From contig CP143430.1 in NCBI GenBank assembly GCA_039636795.1, positions 1,364,001-1,428,000 of the forward strand: a stretch of DNA of 64,000 nt. Reading direction: 5' to 3'. Each line of letters begins with the position of its first letter. Position 1 is the stretch's first letter. Below, piece by piece: positions 37,638 to 44,631 of the stretch. The translations under genes were made by a program, and so were the position numbers. Origin of the DNA: Micrococcaceae bacterium Sec5.1. Lineage in GTDB: Bacteria; Actinomycetota; Actinomycetes; Actinomycetales; Micrococcaceae. A model generated the notes under the pieces. It was not told where the DNA came from. It saw only the letters and a program-made list of their open reading frames with translations, and ran no database searches.

Positions 37638-39007
37638 CCCTGCGATACCATCGCCTGCTTTCTGCTGCCCTGGCCACGATGATGGCCGGGGGAGCACTGG
37701 CCGGTGCGCTGTCGACTGCCCCGGCAGCGACGGCGGACGCTTGGCGGGACAAGGAGTTCTGGCTCAAGGAATCGGGAATCACGAATGCCTGGCAGGTCTC
37801 CAAGGGAGCCGGTGTCAAGGTAGCCGTCATCGATAGCGGCATTGACGGGAACCACCCTGACCTCAAGGGCGTCGTGGTGGGCGGAACGGACGTTTCCGGA
37901 GCCGGCGCGCCCAACGGACAGAAGAGCATCGGCGCCAAGACGGAGCACGGAACCCTTGTGGCCACCATGCTGGCCGGGCGCGGACACATCACGCCCACAG
38001 CTTCCCCTTCGCCCTCAGCCTCGCCCACCGTTCCTCCCGCTGGGGGACCGGACGGAATTGTCGGCGTCGCGCCTGAAGCTGAGATCCTGGCGGTGTCCAC
38101 CTGGCTGGGTTCACCGAACCCCGGAGGCAAGACGGACCAGGAACAGATTCCGGACGCCGTGCGGTGGGCTGTGGACAATGGCGCAAAGGTCATTAATATT
38201 TCCCTGGGCAGTACCTCACCGGTATGGCCGCAAAGTTGGGATGCGGCCTTCCTGTATGCCGAGCAAAAGGATGTGGTGATCGTCGCCGCCGCGGGGAACC
38301 GGGTGGGTGGCAACGTGCAGGTAGGAGCTCCCGCCACCATTCCCGGTGTACTCACCGTGGCAGGGCTCGACGGCGATGGCCGGGCCAGCGTCGACTCCTC
38401 CTCGCAGGGGATCAGCATCGGCGTTGCAGCACCGGCAGAAAACCTCCTTGGCGGGATGCCCGGAGGCGGATACGCCGAATGGGCTGGAACTTCCGGGTCC
38501 GCGCCCATTGTTTCCGGCGTGGCCGCACTCATCAGGTCCAAATGGCCGGAGATGAGTGCAAAGCAGGTCATCAATAGGATTGTGAGCACGGCCAAGGACG
38601 CCGGCGCCCCTGGCAAGGACCCGCTTTACGGCTACGGTGTGCTGAACGCAGAGGCAGCTCTGAAGGATGAGGTAGAGGCCACAAGCACCAACCCGCTCGG
38701 TTCGATCGCGGATTGGATTCGTGTCCACCGGCGGGGCGACTTCAGCACCCCGTCCCAGGCGCCCGTGGCCAGTCCTACCAGCGCGCCACCTACCTTGGCA
38801 GATCCAACTGTTCCAGTTGCCGCCACTCCGGCGCACGTGGACGACGCGCTTCCGGCCGCCGTCGTACTCGGCTTCGGCGGCATCTTCGCGGTGATCCTTG
38901 TGGGCGCATCCATTCAGTTGCGCAGGGTAGCGCGGCGGCCTTCGTCTACAGGGGAAGAGGCCGAAACGGGAACGCTGGAAGCGGTGGATCCACCCACCCG
39001 GAAGTAG
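37634..39007 (+). CDS. S8 (subtilisin) serine protease, mycosin-like
   Basis: Secreted, membrane-tethered protease of 457 residues, ATG at 37634. Signal peptide (about 1-36, ending near APAATADA). Catalytic Asp in VAVIDSGIDGNHPDL, His in EHGTLVATMLAGRGH, Ser in GTSGSAPIVSGVAAL. A Pro/Ser-rich loop is inserted after the His motif (TPTASPSPSASPTVPP). A Pro-rich linker and one membrane helix (about 415-435) close the protein. This layout is that of MycP mycosins of type VII secretion, but no ESX gene is nearby, so a housekeeping role is also possible. Confidence 0.88.
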   Translation: MTLRYHRLLSAALATMMAGGALAGALSTAPAATADAWRDKEFWLKESGITNAWQVSKGAGVKVAVIDSGIDGNHPDLKGVVVGGTDVSGAGAPNGQKSIGAKTEHGTLVATMLAGRGHITPTASPSPSASPTVPPAGGPDGIVGVAPEAEILAVSTWLGSPNPGGKTDQEQIPDAVRWAVDNGAKVINISLGSTSPVWPQSWDAAFLYAEQKDVVIVAAAGNRVGGNVQVGAPATIPGVLTVAGLDGDGRASVDSSSQGISIGVAAPAENLLGGMPGGGYAEWAGTSGSAPIVSGVAALIRSKWPEMSAKQVINRIVSTAKDAGAPGKDPLYGYGVLNAEAALKDEVEATSTNPLGSIADWIRVHRRGDFSTPSQAPVASPTSAPPTLADPTVPVAATPAHVDDALPAAVVLGFGGIFAVILVGASIQLRRVARRPSSTGEEAETGTLEAVDPPTRK

Positions 39008-39045
39008 CTAGTGAAGATTTTCACAAAGTGCTGTACTCTGGTTTC

Positions 39046-40503
39046 ATGGCAACCACCCCAGAGCTCATTGACCGTCCCCGGGTTCTCGTCGTCGGCGGCG
39101 GCTACGTCGGCCTGTACGTAGCCCTTAAATTGCAGAAGAAGATCGCGAATGCAGGTGGCATCGTCACCGTCGTAGATCCACTGCCCTACATGACTTACCA
39201 GCCGTTCCTCCCTGAGGTCGCTGGTGGCAACATCGAGGCACGCCACGCCGTCGTCTCCCACCGTCAGCACCTCAAGCAGACGGAGCTCATCCAGGGCCGC
39301 GTCACCAGCATCGACCACGCAAACCGCACCGCGGTTGTGGCGCCTGCCAATGGTGAAGCTCCCTTCGAGATTCCGTACTTTGACGTCGTCATCGCAGCTG
39401 GTGCCATCACGCGCACCTTCCCGATCAAGGGCCTCGCTGACAAGGGCATCGGCCTGAAGACCATCGAGGAAGCCGTAGCGCTTCGCAACAAGGTGCTGGA
39501 GCGCATTGAAGCCGCTTCCATCATGACGGACCCCGCAGAGCGCGCCAAGGCCCTCACCTTCGTGGTTGTCGGTGGCGGTTTTGCCGGCATCGAATGCCTC
39601 ACCGAAATGGAAGACCTCGCCCGTGCCGCGGTCAAGAACAACCCGCGTGTCCGCCAGGAAGAAGTCCGCTTCATCCTCGTTGAGGCCATGGGCCGCATCA
39701 TGCCCGAGGTCACCGCATCCCAGGCCGAGTGGGTTGTAGAGCACCTACGTAGCCGCGATATCGAGGTCCTCCTCAACACCTCCCTGGACAGCGCCGAGGG
39801 CAACCTCAAGCTGATCAACCTCCCGGACAAGACGTCCGCCGGTGAAGTTGAGGCTGACACGCTCGTGTGGGCTGCCGGTGTGCAGGCCAACCCGATGATC
39901 CGCTCCACCGACTTCCCGCTGGAACCGCGCGGCCGTGTCCGGGTGCTCCCGGACCTCCGCATTGCCGGCGACGAAGGCATCGTGGAGAACGCCTGGGCAG
40001 CTGGCGATATCGCCGCTGTTCCGGACCTCACGGGCAAGGGCCTCCCGGACGGTACTTGCGTTCCGAACGCCCAGCACGCGCTCCGCCAGGCAAAGAAGCT
40101 CGCAAAGAACCTCTGGGCTTCCCGCTGGGACAAGCCGCTGCACGACTACAAGCACAAGAACCTTGGTGCCGTGGCCGGCTTCGGCGAGTGGAAGGGCGTT
40201 GCCAACATCAACCTGCTGGGCCGCATCGGCCTCAAGGGCGGCCTCGCCTGGCTGGCACACCGTGGCTACCACGGCATGGCGATGCCCACGGTTGAGCGCA
40301 AGTTCCGCGTGATCTTCGGCTGGATCCTGGCCTTCTTCGCAGGCCGCGACACCACGCAGCTGATTGACCTGGACAACCCGCGTGGCGCTTTCGTTGCAGC
40401 TGCCACCCCGGCCCCCAAGCCGGCTGCTGCACCTGCCCCCGCACCTGCTGTTACGGAAAAGCCTGCCGAGGACAAGACTCCGGTATCGGCTGACGCCAAG
40501 TAG
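39046..40503 (+). CDS. ndh: Type II NADH dehydrogenase
   Basis: Non-proton-pumping NADH:quinone oxidoreductase at the membrane. 485 residues from ATG 39046; the long upstream frame overlaps the protease and is not used. The FAD-binding loop is VLVVGGGYVGLYVALKLQ, the NADH-binding loop is FVVVGGGFAGIECLTEM, and the second FAD motif is ENAWAAGDIAAVPDL. A C-terminal membrane-associating region leads to an Ala/Pro-rich tail. Its own promoter is probably in the 38-bp gap. Terminator follows. Confidence 0.93.
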   Translation: MATTPELIDRPRVLVVGGGYVGLYVALKLQKKIANAGGIVTVVDPLPYMTYQPFLPEVAGGNIEARHAVVSHRQHLKQTELIQGRVTSIDHANRTAVVAPANGEAPFEIPYFDVVIAAGAITRTFPIKGLADKGIGLKTIEEAVALRNKVLERIEAASIMTDPAERAKALTFVVVGGGFAGIECLTEMEDLARAAVKNNPRVRQEEVRFILVEAMGRIMPEVTASQAEWVVEHLRSRDIEVLLNTSLDSAEGNLKLINLPDKTSAGEVEADTLVWAAGVQANPMIRSTDFPLEPRGRVRVLPDLRIAGDEGIVENAWAAGDIAAVPDLTGKGLPDGTCVPNAQHALRQAKKLAKNLWASRWDKPLHDYKHKNLGAVAGFGEWKGVANINLLGRIGLKGGLAWLAHRGYHGMAMPTVERKFRVIFGWILAFFAGRDTTQLIDLDNPRGAFVAAATPAPKPAAAPAPAPAVTEKPAEDKTPVSADAK

Positions 40504-40511
40504 TACACGTT

Positions 40512-40550
40512 CGACGACGGCTGCTCCCCTAAGGGGTGTGGCCGTCGTCG
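40512..40550 (+). terminator. ndh: Terminator after ndh
   Basis: CGACGACGGC and GCCGTCGTCG form a perfect 10-base outer stem. An inner CCCC/GGGG stem is present, and tcgttt follows. Confidence 0.75.
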
Positions 40551-40567
40551 TCGTTTAAGCTGTAGCC

Positions 40568-41488
40568 ATGCCCGGCGAAACTGATCTGAAGACCCTTCTG
40601 GCGTCACTGCATCCTGTCATCAGGGAGGGTAACTACGTGTACGCCCTCTGGCCGCATGGCAAGCCGCTGGAAGGCGACATCGAGGCCGCCGTCCGGGAGG
40701 CCGAGGGTTTGACTGTGGTCCTGCGACGGCGTGAGGCGGACAGGCTTGGCCTTTCCTACGATTTCGTGGCCGCCTGGATCACGCTGCAGATCCATTCCGC
40801 GTTGGAAGCGGTAGGGCTGACCGCAGCCGTGAGCGCGGCATTGACGCATGCAGGCATCAGCTGCAACGTCCTCGCCGGCTTTCACCATGACCACTTGCTG
40901 GTCCCCGTAGCGGACGCCGATCGCGCGCTGGACGTGTTGCGTTTGCTGTCCCGGGGAGTGGTACTGCGGACGGAGCGGCCAGAAGACCGCCCTGAAATCC
41001 TGGAACTGACGGCGCGGGCCTTCTCGGTGTCTCCAGTGACCGGTCAGCCCGTTGAGGGAACCCCTTTGGAAGTTGGCTTGCTGCGCGAGCTCTTCGAGTG
41101 CGATGAGTACATTCCAGAGTTGAGCATCGTTGCTGAGATTGGTGGGGACATCGTTGGCCACGCCATCAGCACGCGCGGCTGGATCGGCGACCTGGAACTC
41201 GTAGGGTTGGGTCCCATTGGCGTCCTTCCCCAGTTTCAGCGATGCGGCGTCGGTTCGGCCCTCATGCGTGAGTCCGCCGCGCGAGCCACCGCCGCAGGGG
41301 AGCCGGCCATAGCTTTGTTGGGCAGCCCGGTCTATTACCCGCGCTTCGGCTACGTGCCGGCCACGTCTCTGGGTGTTGAGCCGCCCGACGCTTCCTGGGG
41401 CGATCACTTCCAGCTGCTGCCCCTGCCGGGCTGGCCCGACGGCGTTCGGGGAACCTTTCGCTACGCGGCGCCATTCGAACGCGTGTAG
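40568..41488 (+). CDS. Fusion of ACT-type domain and GNAT acetyltransferase
   Basis: 306 residues, ATG 40568. Residues 1-135 resemble the DUF2241/ACT proteins (GNYVYALWPHGKPLEGDIEA, later AGISCNVLAGFHHDHLLVP), which usually form a free-standing protein. Residues 138-306 are a GNAT domain with acetyl-CoA loop GVLPQFQRCGVGSALMRES and SPVYYPRFGYVPA, typical of YhbS-like N-acetyltransferases. The ACT part may sense an amino acid that is the substrate or effector; this is inference. The tRNA gene begins 38 bp after its stop. Confidence 0.88.
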   Translation: MPGETDLKTLLASLHPVIREGNYVYALWPHGKPLEGDIEAAVREAEGLTVVLRRREADRLGLSYDFVAAWITLQIHSALEAVGLTAAVSAALTHAGISCNVLAGFHHDHLLVPVADADRALDVLRLLSRGVVLRTERPEDRPEILELTARAFSVSPVTGQPVEGTPLEVGLLRELFECDEYIPELSIVAEIGGDIVGHAISTRGWIGDLELVGLGPIGVLPQFQRCGVGSALMRESAARATAAGEPAIALLGSPVYYPRFGYVPATSLGVEPPDASWGDHFQLLPLPGWPDGVRGTFRYAAPFERV

Positions 41489-41515
41489 CTGGGATACCCG
41501 TCTAGCTGGGATACC
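41486..41515 (+). repeat. 13-bp direct repeat before the tRNA gene
   Basis: TAGCTGGGATACC occurs at 41486-41498 (its first three bases are the stop of the GNAT gene) and again at 41503-41515. It lies directly upstream of the tRNA and may include its promoter (TACCAT at 41512-41517). Confidence 0.6.
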
Positions 41516-41526
41516 ATGGTGCGGGC

Positions 41527-41600
41527 GCCCCAGTAGCCCAATTGGCAGAGGCAGCGGACTTAAAATCCGCGTGTTGTGGGTTCGAGTCCCACCTGGGGCA
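41527..41600 (+). tRNA. tRNA-Leu (anticodon UAA)
   Basis: A 74-nt cloverleaf can be drawn by hand: acceptor GCCCCAG/CTGGGGC, three-pair D stem, anticodon stem GCGGA/TCCGC with loop CTTAAAA (anticodon TAA), T stem GTGGG/CCCAC with loop TTCGAGT, discriminator A, no encoded CCA. The variable region has only five bases, so this is a class I shape, unlike the long-arm tRNA-Leu expected. The 3' half from the anticodon stem is repeated at 44732-44776 as the far end of an integrated element. Confidence 0.92.
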
Positions 41601-41601
41601 C
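41557..41601 (+). other. attL: 45-bp core repeat in tRNA 3' half
   Basis: The 45 bases from GACTTAAAATCC to GGGGCAC are identical to 44732-44776. The repeat covers the anticodon loop to the 3' end of the tRNA, the usual attachment core for tyrosine integrases. The tRNA stays complete because the element brings a copy of this end. Confidence 0.85.
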
Positions 41602-41612
41602 TGACGAAAAGG

Positions 41613-41647
41613 CCCTCGGTTCCCTTTGTTTGCAAGGGAACCGAGGG
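41613..41647 (+). terminator. Terminator after tRNA-Leu
   Basis: CCCTCGGTTCCCTT and AAGGGAACCGAGGG form a perfect 14-base stem with a 7-base loop, followed by tgtttgcgttt. It lies inside the integrated element, which therefore supplies a new tRNA terminator. Confidence 0.85.
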
Positions 41648-41684
41648 TGTTTGCGTTTAACTGGTTGGCCGCCAAGTGTTGGGC

Positions 41685-41711
41685 TTGGTTGCCATTTTGG
41701 TTGCCATTAGC
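41685..41711 (+). repeat. Tandem TTGGTTGCCAT pair near attL
   Basis: Two copies of TTGGTTGCCAT in tandem, ending in TAGC. The 27-base unit recurs at 44605-44631 in the same orientation with one mismatch. Position just inside both element ends suggests arm-type integrase binding sites. Confidence 0.65.
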
Positions 41712-41895
41712 TTTTTGGAGCGTGAAACCAGAGGTCCATGCTGCCGTCCGGCCAGTTGATTTCCCATACCTCGCCCCCGTAATCATCACGCTGTCCACGA
41801 CGGTGCCAACTTGGCACTGCCCCTGCCCCCTGACGGGGCGCAGCTGGCAGCCCCCCAGGACCATCCACCGTTTCTGATCGGATCTCATCAACCAT
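41707..41895 (-). CDS. Hypothetical small protein of the tRNA element
   Basis: 62 residues from ATG 41895 (GTG at 41898 also possible), with a GAGGGGAG site upstream. The longer frame to 42012 would cross the terminator at 41948-41982. The sequence is acidic and tryptophan-rich at the end (GGEVWEINWPDGSMDLWFH), suggesting a small beta-rich domain. It resembles no named family that I recognise. It is the last ORF before attL, and its 3' end overlaps the arm-type repeat by a few bases. Confidence 0.5.
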   Translation of the reverse strand: MVDEIRSETVDGPGGLPAAPRQGAGAVPSWHRRGQRDDYGGEVWEINWPDGSMDLWFHAPKS

Positions 41896-41947
41896 CACCC
41901 AACTCCCCTCGGTTAGAACTTCCAACGTATGTGACCGGGCAGACAAA

Positions 41948-41982
41948 AAGGCCCCGGCAGGAATGAATCCTGCCGGGGCCTT
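41948..41982 (-). terminator. Terminator of the DUF6221 gene
   Basis: AAGGCCCCGGCAGGA and its complement form a perfect 15-base stem with a 5-base loop. On the minus strand it is followed by a run of five T, so it is a strong intrinsic terminator for the gene ending at 42057. Confidence 0.88.
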
Positions 41983-42056
41983 GATCTCTCCTACGACACG
42001 TTGTCGTGTCACTAATGGCTAGTGCAAAGCCACTTCCGTTACACATGCAAACCAGC

Positions 42057-42374
42057 CTACGCGCGCCACTCCGCGTCGTAGCCGGGATAGCGGGAATAGA
42101 CCGATGCCATGGCCCTCAGCGTCGGGCACGGCCATTTGGCCGCAGGCCGCCCTAGTCCAAGATGCACGTTTCCCTGGTCGGTGCACGTCGCGCAGACCTT
42201 GTCCCAAGGGTCCTCGAACCGGTGTAGCCTCACGATGGCGGGCTTATCTTCACATTCCTTCAAGAGTCGGTTCTGCAGGACGTGTCCGATGGGCACGCCC
42301 AGCGATTCGGCGTTGCGGATGTTCTCCCCGTCTTCGGTGATGCAGGCTCTGAGGAACTCGGCGATGTCGGTCAC
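42057..42374 (-). CDS. DUF6221-family protein
   Basis: 105 residues from a GTG at 42374. The start TDIAEFLRACITEDGENIRN and the cysteine-containing end (CATCTDQG, then CPTLRAMASVYSRYPGYDAE) match the layout of DUF6221. These are small proteins of unknown function, common in actinophages and genomic islands. It has its own strong terminator. The end of a second, truncated DUF6221 copy lies directly upstream, which suggests a former tandem pair. Confidence 0.72.
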   Translation of the reverse strand: MTDIAEFLRACITEDGENIRNAESLGVPIGHVLQNRLLKECEDKPAIVRLHRFEDPWDKVCATCTDQGNVHLGLGRPAAKWPCPTLRAMASVYSRYPGYDAEWRA

Positions 42375-42377
42375 GGA

Positions 42378-42475
42378 CTAGATCTCCCACGCGCTCTCGT
42401 AGTCCGGGTGGTACCTGTAGACCAGAGCCATGACGGGCTGCTTGTCGCAGGGTTCGTTCGCCCGCTGGTGATCGC
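42378..42475 (-). pseudogene. C-terminal fragment of a second DUF6221 gene
   Basis: The frame ending at 42378 closes with PVMALVYRYHPDYESAWEI, which aligns with the end of the adjacent DUF6221 protein (MASVYSRYPGYDAEWRA). Upstream of about 42475 the frame no longer looks like this family and runs antisense to a membrane-helix coding stretch. It appears to be the 3' remnant of a gene cut by a deletion. Fragment boundary is approximate. Confidence 0.5.
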
Positions 42476-42816
42476 TGTCATTCAACAGTCCCGCTGGTCT
42501 CCTCGTCGGCAGTCCATCGTAGCGTTCTGCTTCTACGTGGTGGTTGCTGCGGTCACAGCATTGCTGGCCGGGATCTTCACCACAGCTGGCGTCATCGTCG
42601 CCATCCTGGTCATCTTTTGTCACGGCAGGCAACAGCTACAAACTGTTGTGGAAACCGACCGGCGTCGCCTCTGCGATTCAGGCAGCCACCCCGGTTGGTG
42701 AGAAGCAGGGCAGACACGAAGCAGGAACGCCGCCCGCAGGTTTCCATATCAACGGCGAAGGCAATCTCACCATCGATGGAACGGCCAAGATCATCGACGG
42801 CAAAACCCTGCTATAG
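42468..42816 (+). pseudogene. Membrane-protein gene, truncated and frameshifted
   Basis: From the GTG at 42468 one frame encodes a long hydrophobic stretch (VVVAAVTALLAGIFTTAG, then VIVAILVI). Near 42614 (run atcttttg) the protein-like signal moves to another frame. That frame continues with FVTAGNSYKLLWKPTG, then GFHINGEGNLTIDGTAK, and stops at 42816. A good terminator follows 4 bases later, supporting that this was a real gene. The function is unknown, and a sequencing error could also cause the shift. Confidence 0.45.
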
Positions 42817-42819
42817 CGA

Positions 42820-42855
42820 GAAGCCCCCATCCTCATTGTGAGGGTGGGGGACTTC
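42820..42855. terminator. Two-way terminator between converging island genes
   Basis: GAAGCCCCCATCCTCA pairs with TGAGGGTGGGGGACTTC (one bulge and one G-T pair) around a 3-base loop. It lies between the plus-strand gene ending at 42816 and the minus-strand gene ending at 42867. Confidence 0.75.
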
Positions 42856-42866
42856 CTGTGTTTGTC

Positions 42867-43769
42867 TTACGGGAGTTCTGCTTCACGGTTGTCAAGAGCG
42901 TTTTTGGCTGCGATCAGAAGTTCAGTCTCGTGGGCCCATTTTTCCAAGGATGCCAAGTTTCCGCGGCCCTCAACGAGGTCCTGAATCAAAGCTTCGCCGA
43001 GTTTCATATGCCCCCGATATCGGAGGAACGACTTAGGACCCACGTTCGACTCAAGGACACGCCTTGCAAACAGATCCATCAAGTTTTCCATCCGGAGGAC
43101 AACACCTTCGTCCGGGTAAGTTTGAGTTATTGTTGGCGTCCCCACCCGCGATCCAGAATCCTCGGACTGTCCTCTGATTACGACGTCCAGCTTTCGTTCG
43201 ATGTTCTCGACCATGCGGGCGAAGGCTTCTGCGGGGGTCCCCAGCTCCGATTCCGCTTTTTGGCGGTCCATTAGATCTCTGAAGGCAGTGGTTACAGGAT
43301 TGAACATGTCCCGGAATCTCGAGTCTTCGGGCTCGTGCTCGGCCATCCTTCCTAGAGTCACGACCGCGGCTTCGACTTCCTCCCAGTCGAATCCATAGGT
43401 GATGACGCGCATGTCCTTGATATCGAAAGGCGGGCGGCCCTTGTCTCGCGTCATGGTGACGACCATCTTGCCCGCGGCGTGCGCGAGGGCGAGCTCGTAC
43501 ATCACGTTGGGATTCAGCCCGGTAATGTCTGCGACACAGAAATGCGAATCCAAGAGGCGCCGCAGCATGGCTTCCGTGATTGCATAGGGCGACACTTCCT
43601 CGTCTGCTCGCAGAATGACGTACTCCGGATCGGGCAGCGCCCGACGGACGATGTTGTTCAGGAAGCGGTCCGCGTTTTTTCTTTCAGGTGAGTCGGCTTC
43701 CCCAATTGGCGAGATAACGAAAACCTCTTTAGGGGTTGGCGCTTCCGCTTCCTGTGCTGACGTTGCCAA
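42867..43769 (-). CDS. NDT/TIR-like Rossmannoid protein, candidate defence effector
   Basis: 300 residues from a TTG at 43769 with AGAGAGG upstream. Residues 15-125 form a Rossmann-like domain: VFVISPIGEADSPER (17-30), then the helix-turn region PYAITEAMLRRLL, and the key block VADITGLNPNVMYELALAHA (79-98). The Glu92 and Asp81 positions match the acid residues of nucleoside 2-deoxyribosyltransferase and TIR-like nucleotide hydrolases. The rest (about 135-300) is helical and charged with no recognised motif. Proteins with this N-terminal block are frequent in defence-related neighbourhoods. A nucleotide or NAD-cleaving effector is an inference. No partner sensor is obvious; the nearby membrane protein is a candidate. 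Confidence 0.65.
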   Translation of the reverse strand: MATSAQEAEAPTPKEVFVISPIGEADSPERKNADRFLNNIVRRALPDPEYVILRADEEVSPYAITEAMLRRLLDSHFCVADITGLNPNVMYELALAHAAGKMVVTMTRDKGRPPFDIKDMRVITYGFDWEEVEAAVVTLGRMAEHEPEDSRFRDMFNPVTTAFRDLMDRQKAESELGTPAEAFARMVENIERKLDVVIRGQSEDSGSRVGTPTITQTYPDEGVVLRMENLMDLFARRVLESNVGPKSFLRYRGHMKLGEALIQDLVEGRGNLASLEKWAHETELLIAAKNALDNREAELP

Positions 43770-43780
43770 GTCGGGCCTCT

Positions 43781-43950
43781 CTAGTTCTCAGTGTTGGTTC
43801 GAATCACGATGGCCTTGCAGTCCTCGGGGATGAGAGCCCGGGCGTTTGCTAAGGCGCTCTCGTAGCCAGGCCCGACGGCGCTAACGCTGCCCTGCCCCGC
43901 TCGCCGTCGCTGTTCTCAATGGTCAGTGTTACTTCCACGCCCCTCATCAT
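43781..43950 (-). pseudogene. Small phage-type gene with frameshift
   Basis: Reading from ATG 43950/43947 gives MRGVEVTLTIENSDGE and then stops after about 32 residues. From about 43900 a different frame gives VSAVGPGYESALANARALIP and ends IVIRTNTEN at 43781. The two halves together read like one small protein of about 55 residues with a frameshift in the G-rich stretch near 43895. It is 12 bp upstream of the NDT/TIR-like gene on the same strand, so they may have been one operon. Confidence 0.4.
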
Positions 43951-43995
43951 AGGATGACTGCGCTCGCATCATTTCGAAAACCCGGGGGAGTCACT

Positions 43996-44595
43996 ATGGA
44001 ACCAACGCAACGTCCACTCACGGCAGTCCTCGGAGAACCAGGGCAACGGGACTCCCAAGGGTTTGGTGGCAGCACCGTCGCAGCCACGCGGCCGATCACG
44101 ATCACGGACGCCGAGGGCAAGGTCATCTACGAGAAGCGCACCGCTGACAACATCAAGTCCGCAGACAACCACGTCCGCAACGCCGGCTACCGAAGGATAG
44201 GGGAGTGGGCCAACGGCGAGGCTTCCGTGGAGCGGATCCCAGCCTCGGCCAAATGGAAGAAGGCAGGCATCGTCCTTGCCGTGCTGGCACTCGTTATCGC
44301 TGGCATCAGTACGTTCGTCGCCCGCTCCTATGCCAGGGCTCCAGAGGCGGCGCAGAGCAGCTGCCGCGAGGCCATTCAGGACAAACTCCCCTCGGGGTCG
44401 ACGCCAAACTTCAAGAGCACGACGGTGAATAAAACATCGATCCAGAAGAACGGCGGATTCCTCTATCTGGTCACTGGTGAAATGCGCGCCTTGGACGTCG
44501 ATGGGCAGGAACATGACAGCACTTACAAGTGCGAAAGCTACGTCGATAGCAGCGGTGGCGTCCACAAGGTGACAGCCGGTTGGACGTGGAAGTGA
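43996..44595 (+). CDS. Membrane protein of the tRNA element
   Basis: 199 residues from ATG 43996, preceded by GGGGGAG. A hydrophilic N-terminal half (1-88) contains ITITDAEGKVIYEKRTADN. One membrane helix follows (90-110, AGIVLAVLALVIAGISTFVA). The outer domain (115-199) has two cysteines (SSCREAI and YKCESYV) that could form a disulfide, and text KTSIQKNGGFLYLVTGEM. I do not recognise the family. It is divergent from the NDT/TIR-like gene, across about 45 bp counting the broken small gene. Confidence 0.7.
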   Translation: MEPTQRPLTAVLGEPGQRDSQGFGGSTVAATRPITITDAEGKVIYEKRTADNIKSADNHVRNAGYRRIGEWANGEASVERIPASAKWKKAGIVLAVLALVIAGISTFVARSYARAPEAAQSSCREAIQDKLPSGSTPNFKSTTVNKTSIQKNGGFLYLVTGEMRALDVDGQEHDSTYKCESYVDSSGGVHKVTAGWTWK

Positions 44596-44604
44596 CCGCG
44601 TGGT

Positions 44605-44631
44605 TTGGTTGCCATCTTGGTTGCCATTAGC
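44605..44631 (+). repeat. Tandem TTGGTTGCCAT pair near attR
   Basis: Same 27-base unit as at 41685-41711, one mismatch (C for T between the two 11-mers). It lies 9 bases after the stop of the membrane protein and about 100 bases inside attR. Confidence 0.65.

Noticed and set aside
42378..42632. 84-residue minus-strand ORF as an intact gene
   Set aside because: Only its last 25 or so residues look like a protein (DUF6221 end); the rest runs antisense to a membrane-helix coding stretch. Listed as a fragment instead.
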